Numbered from the stretch's first letter, positions 1-9,888 are shown. The stretch is 64,000 bases of DNA from Ferroacidibacillus organovorans (GCF_001642725.1 NZ_LSUQ01000007.1:36191-100190), one strand, 5' to 3'. The notes: generated by a model from the letters alone, not told the origin. Program-made: numbers and translations.

Positions 1-1
1 C

Positions 2-496
2 TACATTTTAACAAACGAACACGTCATTCACGGGGCTTCACGAGTTCACGTCAAAATGCGAAATCAAGATCGAAAGCTGATCGCTCAAGTTGTTGGAACA
101 AATTATGAACATGATTTGGCTGTTCTTAAAGTCGATCTTCCAAAAACGATTCGCATTTTGCGTCTTGGAAAGTCAAAGGATGTGCAAGTTGGCGAGTGGG
201 TAATGGCAGTCGGCAATCCGTTGGGGCTTGATCACTCTGTTACAGTTGGCATTATTAGCGCCAAAGAAAGGCCTATGCAGATTGGTGATCGCTCCTACCC
301 ACACCTTTTGCAGACAGACGCGGCAATCAACCGCGGCAATTCTGGCGGACCTCTGATCAGCCTGCGCGGTGAAGTGATTGGCATTAACACGGCTGTAAGT
401 CAGAGTTCACAGGGAATCGGTTTTGCCATCGCGATTGATGTCGTACGCGATGCGCTTCCTGAAATGATGGGGAAGAGATACCGCCAGAGTGTTTGA
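2..496 (+). CDS. Trypsin-like (HtrA/DegP family) serine protease, 5'-truncated, no PDZ domain
   Basis: The reading frame is open from base 2, so the gene begins before the window; 164 residues are visible. The fragment carries a full S1C catalytic triad pattern: His in TNEHVIHG (fragment residue 7), Asp in HDLAVLKV (residue 38) and Ser in GNSGGPL (residue 114). HtrA proteases degrade misfolded proteins outside the membrane or act in envelope stress. Family members normally continue from the IGFAI segment into one or two PDZ domains; here the protein stops about 25 residues after that segment, and nothing PDZ-like follows in any forward frame. It is therefore a PDZ-less HtrA-like protease or one truncated in its history. 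The N-terminal part, including any signal or membrane anchor, is not visible. Confidence 0.88.
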   Translation, partial: YILTNEHVIHGASRVHVKMRNQDRKLIAQVVGTNYEHDLAVLKVDLPKTIRILRLGKSKDVQVGEWVMAVGNPLGLDHSVTVGIISAKERPMQIGDRSYPHLLQTDAAINRGNSGGPLISLRGEVIGINTAVSQSSQGIGFAIAIDVVRDALPEMMGKRYRQSV

Positions 497-510
497 GTCC
501 TCGCGTGAAA

Positions 511-573
511 ACAATCGGTTCTATTTCCAAATTGGATTGTCACATAATAAGTCCAATTTGGATAGACCGATTT
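511..573 (+). terminator. Long imperfect hairpin after the protease gene
   Basis: An inverted repeat pairs AATCGGT-CTAT-CCAAATTGGA on the left with its near complement on the right, with small bulges and a loop of about 15 nt. It starts about 15 bases after the protease stop codon and ends in a short T run (TTTT), so it probably terminates that transcript. The T run is weak, so a processing or other role is possible. Confidence 0.5.
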
Positions 574-646
574 TCGGATTGATCACATTTAAGACAAATT
601 TGAACGCGCAATCGCTTTCGGGGTAGCGTTATGAACATAAAGTGGA

Positions 647-675
647 TTGCATTCCTATGCAATGCACGCTATAGT
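647..675 (+). promoter_or_regulatory. Probable SigA promoter for the gltB leader
   Basis: A TTGCAT -35 box and a TATAGT -10 box are separated by 17 bp. Transcription would start near 682, just ahead of the structured leader and about 200 bases before the gltB start codon. Confidence 0.65.
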
Positions 676-689
676 AAAATTACAGAGGA

Positions 690-822
690 AGTGCACCTAG
701 GGATCCGGCCTGATGCATGTTTCGGGACAGGACCAAGCGGTGCAAGCGTGCTAATGCTACACCGTGAGTATAAAAGACTCGGCGGAGAGGTTCCCTGAAA
801 AGGGCGTTTCTTCGCCTTTTGT
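690..822 (+). promoter_or_regulatory. ykkC-class 2 riboswitch (ppGpp or PRPP type) with expression platform
   Basis: The leader has the conserved blocks of the ykkC RNA family in order: CTAGGGATCCG at 697-707, GGACC-AAG around 730-737, and ACACCG-(GAG)-TATAAAAGA-(CTC)-GGCGGAGAGG from 759 to 790. The CCAAG and ACACCG...GGCGG variants resemble ykkC subtype 2 RNAs (ppGpp and PRPP sensors) more than the guanidine type. A GC stem with a T run (AAAAGGGCG / CGCCTTTT, 799-820) follows and could be the terminator. From family knowledge, ppGpp-type switches sit on amino-acid genes and PRPP-type on purine genes, so the glutamate synthase context favours ppGpp. The ligand cannot be settled by reading. 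Confidence 0.72.
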
Positions 823-881
823 ATATCTAAATCAGATGGTTCAAATGGAGTTCGTCAGATTCAAGTAAAGGAGTCGATACC

Positions 882-3800
882 ATGGCCTTTCTAGAGAGAG
901 AAGAGCACGACGCGTGTGGGATTGTCGCTTGGGTAGAAAAAGGAGCACAACCGACGCGCGCGAATGTTGAACGAGTATTACGCGCACTTGATCAAATGAA
1001 GCACAGAGCCGGTTTTGTGGAAGAAGAAGGCGATGGCTCAGGCATTTTGGTGGATTTACCGCGCGCGATCTGGGTAAAAAAATTAGGCGGGGACGTTGTC
1101 GCGCGTCAGCTTGTCGCAAATCCTTTATTCGCCGTCGCGCACGTTTTACTTACGGATGAAATGAAATCGAGCGAAGGTACAGCAGTTGATGTTGAGACTG
1201 TCGCGCAAAACGTGCCGCTCATGGCGGAGGCTGCGGGCTTTTCACTTTGTAAGGTGGTCATTGACCCCGTCCACGCAGAGGCGCTAGGTCCGGGCGGGCG
1301 TAAAGAAGGAATTCACTTTCTCCAATTTGCATTTTTATACAACGACGCAACCGCTACAGCGGAACGAGTAGACGCTGCCTGTTATCGATTATTAAAGGAG
1401 ATTGAAACGCAACTGAGAGTCCATGTGGCTTCTCTATCGTCTCAATCCACGGTGTATAAAATTCGCGGAGATAGCGACACACTTCGCGCTTATTACACGG
1501 ATTTAAATGACGAGTCTTTTGTGAGTCGCATTACGATTGGACACAATCGCTATTCAACGAATACAACGACGTCTAGCGAGCGCGTTCAACCTTTCACACT
1601 GCTCGGTCACAATGGTGAATTGAACACGATTCATCGCTTGCGTGAGGAGTCGCGCATGGTCAACATTGAGACGGTCTCTGGAGGTAGTGATTCACAGGAT
1701 CTCGACCGTTTTCTTGAAGGTCTGATTCACAACTATTCGTATTCACTCATCGAAGCCATGGAAATTGCGTTCCCGCCGATCATTCATGAAATCAAGCAAA
1801 TGAGCCTACCACTTCAGGATCTCTACATGTATATTCGATCGCTGTTCGGTCCGTTTGCTCAAGGACCTGCAGGAATCGTATCGCGCCACGGGAGAGAAGC
1901 CGTGTTCTCTGTGGATGCGATGGGACTACGCCCGCTTTGGATGGTCGAGACAGACGCAAGCTTAATTTTTTCAAGTGAACAGGGCGTTGTTTCACTTTCT
2001 GAAATGATTCACGATCCGCGCCCCCTCTCGCCAGGAGAGAAGATTTATCTCGAATTGCCGCCTGGGGAACCGACGATTGTGCACGCGTATCCAGATGCTC
2101 AGCATTTGGTGCATGCCCGTATGCGTGAACGTCATGAGATAAAGGGCTACGGCCAAGGCGTGTCGTTTCACGGACCACTGGTTTGGGGTGATACGCACTT
2201 GACGCCAAACCGCGCTACGGACGGAACGCGTGAAGCGCGAATGGCTGTGTTCGGCTGGGATCAGGAAGATGTGCGCAATTTAGAGGCGCAGACGGCGAAT
2301 GGGGCGGAGCCGATTCGCTCGCTCGGATTTGATGGACCGCTCGCCGCTTTGTCAGCGGAACGTCAGAATCTGAGCGACTATTTGAAAGAAACCGTCGCGG
2401 TGGTGACCAATCCAGCTGTTGATCGCGAGCGAGAGATTGAACATTTTTCAACGCGTGTCGTGCTCGGCGGTCGGCCACATATCGATGGTTCATCGAAACA
2501 TTTACTGCACCTGGAACTGCAGAGCCCGCTGTTGTTGGGCGGACACAGTTTGCCTGAAGCAGACCGCTATCGCGCGCTCGCAACGAAAGTCGGCACCCAA
2601 CTCTATGAAGATGTCATTCGCTACTTCATGAGGGATGATGATGCACTGTGCGAAATTTATCCGCAGCTATTGCCGTCTGAAACAATCGAAGATGCTCTTG
2701 TGAGAATCGCAGAAGAAGTCGAGCAAGGTGTGCTGCGCGGCGCTCGTCTCTTTGTGCTTGATGATCGATTCTCTTTTGATGACGGTGGCACGTTTATCGA
2801 TCCGGCACTTGCTGTCGCTAAGACGCATCGCGTGCTGCGTGAACTCGTCGTTGAAGGGCTGAGTGCAAGGCGGAGTGCCAGTGTGATTGTTCGCACAGGC
2901 GCTGTGCGAAACTTGCACGATGTGATGGTTCTGGCCGGACTTGGCGCCGATGCGATCTGTCCCTACCTCTATATGGAGACAGCCTATGAGGTGGATGGGT
3001 GGAAGGGGATCGAGAACGTATACGCTGCACTTACCAAAGGTGTAGAAAAGGTGTTGTCAACGCTTGGCATTCACGAATTGCGCGGGTATGATCGGTTGTT
3101 CAGCGCAATCGGCCTTTCTGAGACAATCGCCGACCTTCTGGAAATTCGCACTTTTTTTGGTGCGGGCTCAGGTGCAGATTTGATCTTCTTTGCGGATGTT
3201 GCGCGCGAACGCGCATTGCTGCTAAAGCAACCCAAAGCTTCCGTTGCTCGTCCCTATCAATTGTGGCCGCGCATCTGGAAATCGGCTGGGGACGTCGCAG
3301 GCGGTACGCTCTCGTTTGAAGAATATTCGGCCAAACTACGTGAACTCGAGATAAAGCAGCCAATCTCTCTTCGCCATGTGCTCGACATCGTTCCACAGTC
3401 GAATAAACCATCTCCTGATACCGTCGATCTATCTGTAGGCGATCACTCTCTTCCTTTTTTGATCAGTTCGATGTCGTTTGGTTCACAGAGCGAGATTGCA
3501 TTTCGCTCCTACGCCGAGGCGGCAAAGCGACTTGATATGCTCTCACTGAATGGCGAAGGTGGGGAGATCAAGGACATGCTCGGCAAATACGCAAAACATC
3601 GGGGACATCAGATTGCATCTGGACGATTCGGCGTCAACGCGGAGTTGTGTAATTCAGTGGATCTCCTGGAGATTAAAATCGGACAGGGAGCAAAGCCTGG
3701 TGAAGGCGGTCATTTGCCTGGTTCAAAGGTCTCGGTAAAGGTTGCTGCCGCAAGAAATGCGCGCCAAGGAACCGACCTCATTTCACCTTCGAACAATCAC

Positions 3801-5423
3801 GATATTTATTCGATTGAAGATCTCGCTCAAATGATCGATGAGTTAAAGACGGTAAATTCGCGCGCAAAAGTATCTGTCAAAGTGCCTGTTGTTCCAGGAA
3901 TTGGAACCATTGCGGTAGGCATTGCAAAAGCTGGCGCTGACATCATTACGCTGAGTGGTTTTGACGGTGGAACAGGAGCTGCGCGCGCGCACGCATTGAA
4001 ACATGTAGGTTTGCCAGTTGAAATCGGTGTGAAGTTGGCGCACGAGGCGCTTTTGGATGCGGGATTGCGCGAGCTCGTTGAACTCTGGGCAGACGGCGGG
4101 ATGAAAAACGGGTACGATGTTGTGAAAATGGTGTTGCTTGGCGCAAATCGAGTAGGATTCGGAACGATGGCGATGGTGGCCGTCGGGTGCACCAGTTGTC
4201 GCGCATGTCACAAAGATACGTGTCACGTGGGAATCGCCACGCAAATTGAAACGGTTGAACAAGCAACTGCACACGGATTGAAAGCTTTTGTCCCGCGCGA
4301 ATTCGATCTGGCTGTGGCAAATCTTGAGCGTTTCTTCGGCGGGTTGGCTCAAGAAGTGCGGCACGTTGCCGCGCAGCTTGGCGCGACGTCGCTTCAAGCT
4401 CTGGTTGGTAAATCAGAATACCTGCAGCAAGCGAGATGCCACGACCGCGTAGATCTGCACGATTTGATTCAACACCATGTCGCCGTAACGTATCAATATA
4501 AGAAAATCGCCGTTCGACCGAGTAGCGTGAGCCGTCAATCCATTACGGCTCAGCTCGGACAACAAGCGTTGACTGCCATGGCGGCAGGAAGTGAGTCATT
4601 ACAATTCGGCGCGGATCACGTGAACTCTGGCGAACGGATCATTGGCGGCATGCTCTCTGGATCCGTTGTGCGCACAGAGATTCGCGAGCGAAAGCAAGGT
4701 CTGACACGTGCATCCGTAGGTCTGCTCGCCGGGTCGGTTGCCGGCAATGGATTTGCCGCGTATAACGCCACGGGCATTCATCTGCGTGTTGAAGGTGGTG
4801 CACAAGACGGCGTTGGTAAAGGCGCACTTGGCGGCAAGGTCATCATTTTAAAAGGGCTTAACGAGCGCGGACGACGGGTAAATGGAAGTGTCGGCAAAGG
4901 ATTGGCGTATGGCGCTCAACGCGGATTGTTTATCGTTCAGGGAAATGCGGATGCGCGCGCCGGCATTCGCTTGTCAGGCGCAGACCTTATTATCGGTGGC
5001 GAGGTTGAGACTCCAATTGATGATAGTAAGGGTTATCTTGCGAGCCGCGCAAACGTAAAAGGTTTTGCTTTTGAATACATGACTGGCGGAAGGGCGCTTG
5101 TCATGGGGGATCCGGGACCGTGGATTTGTTCTGGAATGACCGGTGGTTTTGTTTATTTACGCATCGATTTCGAAATGGGATTGACGCCTGAAGTCATTCG
5201 TCGCCGGATTGCAAAAGGTGCAAAAGTATCCTTAACGCATTTGCATCCTGGGGGAATTCTTGATGTACAGGAATTGCTCGGTCACTATCAAAAAGAACTG
5301 ATTCGCTCTGGTCAACAGGATGCAGCCGAAAAACTGCAACCGCTGATGCAAAGCCCTGACGATCATTTCATGGTGATTCGTCCCGGCGCGGAACTTACAG
5401 ACCAGGATATTGCGACGGAATAA
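882..5423 (+). CDS. gltB: Glutamate synthase, large (GOGAT) subunit
   Basis: This 1513-residue protein has the full length and order of the GOGAT large subunit (named gltA in Bacillus). Cys12 in HDACGIV is the expected nucleophile of the class II glutaminase domain after removal of a short propeptide. The central domain follows, then the FMN-binding synthase domain with the 3Fe-4S cluster motif near residue 1103 (C-x5-C-x4-C inside GCTSCRACHKDTC), and a C-terminal glycine-rich beta-helix domain. It transfers the amide nitrogen of glutamine to 2-oxoglutarate, giving two glutamates. AAAGGAG lies 8 nt before the ATG. No small subunit (gltD) is adjacent; a strong terminator follows directly. The partner is either encoded elsewhere or the enzyme takes electrons from ferredoxin. 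The riboswitch-like leader upstream probably controls it. Confidence 0.96.
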   Translation: MAFLEREEHDACGIVAWVEKGAQPTRANVERVLRALDQMKHRAGFVEEEGDGSGILVDLPRAIWVKKLGGDVVARQLVANPLFAVAHVLLTDEMKSSEGTAVDVETVAQNVPLMAEAAGFSLCKVVIDPVHAEALGPGGRKEGIHFLQFAFLYNDATATAERVDAACYRLLKEIETQLRVHVASLSSQSTVYKIRGDSDTLRAYYTDLNDESFVSRITIGHNRYSTNTTTSSERVQPFTLLGHNGELNTIHRLREESRMVNIETVSGGSDSQDLDRFLEGLIHNYSYSLIEAMEIAFPPIIHEIKQMSLPLQDLYMYIRSLFGPFAQGPAGIVSRHGREAVFSVDAMGLRPLWMVETDASLIFSSEQGVVSLSEMIHDPRPLSPGEKIYLELPPGEPTIVHAYPDAQHLVHARMRERHEIKGYGQGVSFHGPLVWGDTHLTPNRATDGTREARMAVFGWDQEDVRNLEAQTANGAEPIRSLGFDGPLAALSAERQNLSDYLKETVAVVTNPAVDREREIEHFSTRVVLGGRPHIDGSSKHLLHLELQSPLLLGGHSLPEADRYRALATKVGTQLYEDVIRYFMRDDDALCEIYPQLLPSETIEDALVRIAEEVEQGVLRGARLFVLDDRFSFDDGGTFIDPALAVAKTHRVLRELVVEGLSARRSASVIVRTGAVRNLHDVMVLAGLGADAICPYLYMETAYEVDGWKGIENVYAALTKGVEKVLSTLGIHELRGYDRLFSAIGLSETIADLLEIRTFFGAGSGADLIFFADVARERALLLKQPKASVARPYQLWPRIWKSAGDVAGGTLSFEEYSAKLRELEIKQPISLRHVLDIVPQSNKPSPDTVDLSVGDHSLPFLISSMSFGSQSEIAFRSYAEAAKRLDMLSLNGEGGEIKDMLGKYAKHRGHQIASGRFGVNAELCNSVDLLEIKIGQGAKPGEGGHLPGSKVSVKVAAARNARQGTDLISPSNNHDIYSIEDLAQMIDELKTVNSRAKVSVKVPVVPGIGTIAVGIAKAGADIITLSGFDGGTGAARAHALKHVGLPVEIGVKLAHEALLDAGLRELVELWADGGMKNGYDVVKMVLLGANRVGFGTMAMVAVGCTSCRACHKDTCHVGIATQIETVEQATAHGLKAFVPREFDLAVANLERFFGGLAQEVRHVAAQLGATSLQALVGKSEYLQQARCHDRVDLHDLIQHHVAVTYQYKKIAVRPSSVSRQSITAQLGQQALTAMAAGSESLQFGADHVNSGERIIGGMLSGSVVRTEIRERKQGLTRASVGLLAGSVAGNGFAAYNATGIHLRVEGGAQDGVGKGALGGKVIILKGLNERGRRVNGSVGKGLAYGAQRGLFIVQGNADARAGIRLSGADLIIGGEVETPIDDSKGYLASRANVKGFAFEYMTGGRALVMGDPGPWICSGMTGGFVYLRIDFEMGLTPEVIRRRIAKGAKVSLTHLHPGGILDVQELLGHYQKELIRSGQQDAAEKLQPLMQSPDDHFMVIRPGAELTDQDIATE

Positions 5424-5449
5424 CCAATCATTGTAAAACCATAGCAATG

Positions 5450-5488
5450 AAAAAAGGATTGCCGAAATTTCGTGGCAATCCTTTTTTT
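5450..5488 (+). terminator. Intrinsic terminator of gltB
   Basis: A perfect stem (AAAAAAGGATTGCC with its complement) closes a 10-nt loop and is followed by a run of seven T. It lies 27 bases after the gltB stop and before a converging gene, so it may work in both directions. Confidence 0.93.
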
Positions 5489-5505
5489 GATGTACGAAAA
5501 AAAGA

Positions 5506-5868
5506 TTACATCGTATAGACGCTGGACCCCAGAAAGTGAAACCTTTGAGGGTGTTTTTCATATAATGCTCGGAGTGTCGCTGCGACCGATGCATCACGCA
5601 AGGAGAGCGCTTCGCGAAGGTTTGATAAATCTTCGAAACGATAGATGGAACCGCGGAATTCCACACCGTTTAGCAACTCATCAATCGAGTATTTCAGTGC
5701 TGCGGCGCGCAGTACATTGTGGCGTGCAGCTTCGCTGTAGATGCGGTAGTGTCGCTCTTCATCAATCATGCATATTCCTTCCGGCGAGAAGAAGAGATCG
5801 CCAGCTGGCTCAACCCATATCAGATAAAGTTGAAAAGGTACTTGGATTCCATTTGTTGGTTTACGCAT
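5506..5868 (-). CDS. Conserved-looking protein of unknown function, 120 aa
   Basis: I do not recognise this protein. The start chosen (complement of 5866-5868) has AGAAGGA about 9 nt upstream; an ATG 24 bases earlier lacks such a site. The product is soluble, with no signal peptide, membrane segment or cysteine motif. It has an aromatic N-terminal part (YLIWVEPAGDLFF), a central stretch rich in charged residues (EERHYRIYSEAARH) and a helical C-terminal half. It converges with gltB across the terminator and diverges from the methyltransferase gene 80 bp away. Good codon structure and a strong ribosome binding site argue that it is real. Confidence 0.6.
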   Translation of the reverse strand: MRKPTNGIQVPFQLYLIWVEPAGDLFFSPEGICMIDEERHYRIYSEAARHNVLRAAALKYSIDELLNGVEFRGSIYRFEDLSNLREALSLRDASVAATLRALYEKHPQRFHFLGSSVYTM

Positions 5869-5948
5869 CGATCGGTGTCCTTCTTTCTGCATGGCACTAC
5901 GGTCAGACAGACTATACCGTCTCTAGGATATCCATCGCAAGGGATGCG

Positions 5949-6710
5949 ATGAAAGTGAACCATGTGAAAGGCGTGTTATCTTTGGACTATCATGATGCTC
6001 TAGCGCATCTGGGAATTTCAAGCGCACACCCAGGCGGCTATCAAATGACGGAAGTCGTGTTTCATGAGCTTGAAAAACGCGGAGTGCCCCTTCATCCATC
6101 TTCTCGTGTGCTTGAGGCGGGCTGTGGAACAGGGCAAACTTCGTGTGAAATGGCACGTCGTTTTGGATGCCAAGTTACCGGAGTAGACTTGCGAAAACCG
6201 ATGATCGAGCGTGCGCAGGAACGCGCTAAACGAGAAGGGGTATCTGTTCGTTTTTATCAGATAAAACCTGGCCTATTACCATTTTCTGATCATTCTTTTG
6301 ATCTTGTTTTGGCTGAATCAGTCGCCGTCTTTAATCCGCTGTTGCCACTTCTAAGGGAGTGGCGTCGGGTTCTTGCACCGCACGGTTCGCTCATTGATCT
6401 CGAGATGGCTGCAAGTTTCACGCTTCCTGATGATGCCCGGCGCGCATTCCAGCGATTGTACGGAGCCGTTCAAGTCCCCACCCTAAAAGGGTGGAAAGAA
6501 GCATACGAAACCGTAGGTTTTACCGATGTTCAGATGGTGCGCTCTGGCGCGATCCGCGGGTTACACGCTCCTCTTGCAATTCCTAACGTAACGACGCTTA
6601 CACCGACAACCTACACAAAAGAAATCATGGCCATCGTTCAAGAAAATCAAAAGGTGATGATGACCTACGATCGATGGTTGTCGTACGCTATGATTCTCGC
6701 ACGCGATTAA
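5949..6710 (+). CDS. Class I SAM-dependent methyltransferase
   Basis: Motif I (VLEAGCGTG, about residues 54-62) and the acidic post-I residue (VTGVDLRKPMIERA) mark a Rossmann-fold methyltransferase of the UbiE/Methyltransf_11 type; a post-motif region LPFSDHSFDLVLAES follows. The frame is open for another 159 codons upstream, but that stretch overlaps the gltB terminator and the opposite-strand gene, so the ATG at 5949 with AAGGGA about 5 nt upstream is preferred. The protein is 253 residues. The substrate is unknown. It stands alone, divergent from the unknown gene at 5506-5868. Confidence 0.85.
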   Translation: MKVNHVKGVLSLDYHDALAHLGISSAHPGGYQMTEVVFHELEKRGVPLHPSSRVLEAGCGTGQTSCEMARRFGCQVTGVDLRKPMIERAQERAKREGVSVRFYQIKPGLLPFSDHSFDLVLAESVAVFNPLLPLLREWRRVLAPHGSLIDLEMAASFTLPDDARRAFQRLYGAVQVPTLKGWKEAYETVGFTDVQMVRSGAIRGLHAPLAIPNVTTLTPTTYTKEIMAIVQENQKVMMTYDRWLSYAMILARD

Positions 6711-6790
6711 ACTCTTACACGATGCGTGAGCGCGGATAAAGATCGCAAATTTCGCCAGAAACATGTACAATACATGCGAGGTGATCGATT

Positions 6791-9295
6791 TTGCGATCCA
6801 ATGGGAAGCCGACCAAACCTGCCGGCCCACCTGTAAAAAAGAAAAAACGTCGCATGTCATTGAGAAAAAAAATTCTGATCAGCGCTTCCATCGCTGTCGG
6901 TTTTACTGCCCTGGCGACGGGTGGAATTGTCTTTGTTTTGACTACGGCAAACTTTAATCCTGCAAAGGTTGATCAAGGTGCAACAAGCCCAACGATCGTA
7001 TACGATCGATTTGGCCACGTCGCCTTTACGATTAATCCATCGGGTACGCGACGCGTCAATTTATCACAGATTCCTAAAATGTTACAAGATGCGCTGATCG
7101 CAACCGAAGACATCCGTTTCTATCAAAATCACGGATTCGATTTGCGCTCTACGTTCCGCTCACTTGTACAGGATATCCTTCATCGCGGGTCTCTTCAGGG
7201 TGCGAGCACGATTACGGAGCAACTCGCGAAAATGGTCTATCTCACAGATAACCAGTCGATTAAATACAAGATTCAAGAGATTATTCTTGGCGTTGAGCTT
7301 AGTCGCTACTACACCAAGAATCAAATTCTCGACATGTATTTCAACACGGCTAATTTCAACGGAGCGACACCGGGAATTGAAAATGCGGCACAGATTTATT
7401 TTCAAAAAAATGTGTGGCAACTCAATCTTCCACAGTGTGCGCTCTTAGCCGGATTGCCACAAGCGCCTACACAGTATGATCCGTTTTTACACCCGCATGC
7501 TGCGATGGCGCGCCGGAACATCGTTTTGGGACAGTTGCTAAAGTACCACTTCATTTCGCAAGCGACGTACGCCAAGGCGATTCAATCTCCGCTTGATTTG
7601 GCGAAAAATCCAGGCGCTGTTGCGGACGGCGTTCCTCCACAATACGCGTCGTATCGTGATTATTTGTATGAAGAAGCCAATAAAATTGGCATTGGTGCGC
7701 GTGCGCTTCAACAAGGTGGGTATAAGATCTACACCAATCTCTCCCCACAGTTACAGATGGCTGCCTATCAGCAGTTTAATAACAACGCGTATTTTCCGCC
7801 AAACATGAATGGAAATGTTGCACAGGGCGGGGCTGCCTTTCTCGATCCAAAAACGGGTGGACTCCTCGCGATTATGAGTAGCAGACCGTCAACGTATCAG
7901 TACGAAGGCTTTGACTACGCGACGCAGACACAGCGGTCACCCGGATCGTCGATCAAACCATTGGTCGTGTATGGCCCGGCGATCGATACTGGTAAATACA
8001 ATGCAAATTCGCTCCTGTATGACGGTCCGCTCAATATCGGTGGGTATCAGCCGCAAGATTGGGAGTCGCATCCTACCATTAATCAACATGTGACGATGCG
8101 CGACGCGCTTGCGATGTCATGGAACATCCCTGCCGTTTGGCTTTTGCAACAGATCGGAATCTCAACAGGTTTGACATTCGCTGAGCGGGCAGGACTGCAT
8201 TTTCAACCGCAAGATTTTTTGCATCTCGATGTTGCGCTCGGTGATATTCATCCAGGGACGAACCCATTACAGATGGCGGAAGCCTATACATCATTTGACA
8301 ACAATGGTCAGAGAATTCCCGCACATGCGATTGAACGCATCGTCAACGCGCAAGGGTTGACCGTTTATCAAGCGCAAAGTGTACCGATTCAGGTGATGAA
8401 GCCGTCGACTGCATCACAGATCGTAGGACTTTTACAGAATAACGTTGTCAATGGAATCGCTCACCTTGCAGGCGTTGCCGGACGTCACGTGGCAGGAAAA
8501 ACGGGTTCGGTTGCATTCTTGCCTCCGGGATACACCTATTCACCAGGTGATAGTGACCTGTGGTTCTGTGGATTTACACCGAATGTCGTGGGATCCATTT
8601 GGGAAGGCTTTCCTAATACCTCACTTCAAGCATACATTCCAAACTGGGTTGGCGGAAGCGCTTTGCCGGCGGAACTTTTTAGCGCGATCATGACGCAGGG
8701 GCTCTCTGGTACGCCAGCAGGTTCGTTTACCACTCCGGTAAACACGTCAAGCACAGCACCGCTCATGACGTTGACTGGACTTACAGGGTCGTACAGTGCA
8801 ACTCAAAACGGAATTTCACTTTCGTGGAATCCGCTTAACGGCTCCGTATACTATCTCGTGTTCCGTGGCGGCCCAAGCGATCGGAATTTGTATTATAATC
8901 GTTCAATTGGAAAAACGACGTCGCCGAGTTATGTCGATCCGATTCACGTTCTCGGGGGCCACACCTATCAGGTGGTCGCATTTAATGCGTTGACAGATCA
9001 CGAGATTGCCGTTTCGCCAGAGATCGAGGTGCAAATTACTCCGTCCTCATTCGCGGGTTCGGGCACGACGACGCCCGGTTCAGGCACGACGACATCCGGT
9101 TCAGGCACGACGACACCCGGTTCAGGTACGACGACACCCGGTTCAGGTACGACGACACCCGGTTCAGGTACGACGACACCCGGTTCAGGTACGACGACAT
9201 CCAGCTCGGGCCCTACAAGCACGGTGATTCCAGGGACTTCGACACCCGTAGCACCGCCAGCCGCATCACTCAAACCGCCTCCGCAAGGCGAGTAG
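6791..9295 (+). CDS. Class A penicillin-binding protein (PBP1a family) with FN3 domain and repeat tail
   Basis: A bifunctional peptidoglycan synthase of 834 residues. After a basic cytoplasmic start (KKKKRR) there is one membrane segment (about residues 28-52), then a GT51 transglycosylase domain with catalytic Glu106 in ATEDIRF. The transpeptidase domain has SxxK at S386-K389 (GSSIKP), SxN as SWN and KTG in GKTGS. A fibronectin-III-like domain follows (about 660-750), then a low-complexity Gly/Ser/Thr/Pro tail of heptad repeats. The start is TTG with GAGGTGAT about 6 nt upstream. It polymerises and cross-links glycan strands outside the membrane. The tail may span or contact the wall. No operon partner is evident; folE follows 26 bases later. 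Confidence 0.95.
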   Translation: MRSNGKPTKPAGPPVKKKKRRMSLRKKILISASIAVGFTALATGGIVFVLTTANFNPAKVDQGATSPTIVYDRFGHVAFTINPSGTRRVNLSQIPKMLQDALIATEDIRFYQNHGFDLRSTFRSLVQDILHRGSLQGASTITEQLAKMVYLTDNQSIKYKIQEIILGVELSRYYTKNQILDMYFNTANFNGATPGIENAAQIYFQKNVWQLNLPQCALLAGLPQAPTQYDPFLHPHAAMARRNIVLGQLLKYHFISQATYAKAIQSPLDLAKNPGAVADGVPPQYASYRDYLYEEANKIGIGARALQQGGYKIYTNLSPQLQMAAYQQFNNNAYFPPNMNGNVAQGGAAFLDPKTGGLLAIMSSRPSTYQYEGFDYATQTQRSPGSSIKPLVVYGPAIDTGKYNANSLLYDGPLNIGGYQPQDWESHPTINQHVTMRDALAMSWNIPAVWLLQQIGISTGLTFAERAGLHFQPQDFLHLDVALGDIHPGTNPLQMAEAYTSFDNNGQRIPAHAIERIVNAQGLTVYQAQSVPIQVMKPSTASQIVGLLQNNVVNGIAHLAGVAGRHVAGKTGSVAFLPPGYTYSPGDSDLWFCGFTPNVVGSIWEGFPNTSLQAYIPNWVGGSALPAELFSAIMTQGLSGTPAGSFTTPVNTSSTAPLMTLTGLTGSYSATQNGISLSWNPLNGSVYYLVFRGGPSDRNLYYNRSIGKTTSPSYVDPIHVLGGHTYQVVAFNALTDHEIAVSPEIEVQITPSSFAGSGTTTPGSGTTTSGSGTTTPGSGTTTPGSGTTTPGSGTTTPGSGTTTSSSGPTSTVIPGTSTPVAPPAASLKPPPQGE
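9056..9202 (+). repeat. Seven tandem 21-bp units coding GSGTTT(P/S)
   Basis: Seven in-frame copies of a 21-bp unit encode Gly-Ser-Gly-Thr-Thr-Thr followed by Pro or Ser. Units 3 to 6 are nearly identical in DNA, which suggests recent slippage; a degenerate eighth unit follows. It lies in the C-terminal tail of the penicillin-binding protein. Confidence 0.95.
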
Positions 9296-9321
9296 ATTCA
9301 GACGTAGAAAGGAATTTTACT

Positions 9322-9888
9322 ATGGCGCATGTAGATCAGGAAAAAATTCAGGCCGCTGTTCGCATGATCCTTGAGGCCGTTGGCGAAAATCCAGATCGTG
9401 AAGGTTTGCTCGAGACACCCGCTCGCGTTGGAAGGCTTTACGCAGAAGTATTTGCAGGTCTTCACCAAGACCCGCGCGAACAACTTCAAACGATTTTTAA
9501 TGAGGATCACAACGAACTTGTACTTGTCAAAGACATCACGTTTTACAGCATGTGTGAGCATCACCTTGTTCCCTTTTTCGGTAAAGCGCACGTTGCCTAC
9601 ATCCCACAAGGTGCCAAGATTACAGGACTCTCAAAGCTTGCGCGACTGGTTGAAAGTGCTGCGCGACGTCCACAACTCCAAGAACGTTTGACTGCGACGG
9701 TAGCAGATTCACTTGTCGATCAGCTTGATCCACTGGGCGTTGCCGTCATGGTGGAGGCTGAGCACATGTGTATGGCCATGCGCGGCGTAAACAAACCGGG
9801 CACAAAAACACTTACGACAGCTGTCCGCGGCGCATTCTTGGAAGATTCGCATCGGCGCGCAGAAGTGTTTCAAATGATGAGACAGTAG
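9322..9888 (+). CDS. folE: GTP cyclohydrolase I
   Basis: A 188-residue protein of the usual type IA length. The zinc-site signature is clear ([12 protein letters not shown], then the second Cys in [10 protein letters not shown]), as are the GTP-binding stretch [11 protein letters not shown] and the [10 protein letters not shown] segment. It opens GTP to dihydroneopterin triphosphate, the first step of tetrahydrofolate synthesis. AAAGGAA stands 9 nt before the ATG. In B. subtilis folE lies next to mtrB; here mtrB is about 24 kb away, so that link is broken. A bidirectional terminator follows. Confidence 0.97.
   Translation: MAHVDQEKIQAAVRMILEAVGENPDREGLLETPARVGRLYAEVFAGLHQDPREQLQTIFNEDHNELVLVKDITFYSMCEHHLVPFFGKAHVAYIPQGAKITGLSKLARLVESAARRPQLQERLTATVADSLVDQLDPLGVAVMVEAEHMCMAMRGVNKPGTKTLTTAVRGAFLEDSHRRAEVFQMMRQ

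Noticed and set aside
5472..5948. N-terminal extension of the methyltransferase by 159 codons
   Set aside because: It would begin in the gltB terminator and run antisense to a gene with a better ribosome binding site; the methyltransferase fold is complete from 5949.
9056..9202. Regular 21-bp repeats as a possible CRISPR array
   Set aside because: The units are direct, contiguous and in frame within the penicillin-binding protein, with no unique spacers.
8998..9273. Reverse-strand frame rich in Val-Pro-Glu repeats
   Set aside because: It is the antisense shadow of the GSGTTT repeat tail of the penicillin-binding protein.
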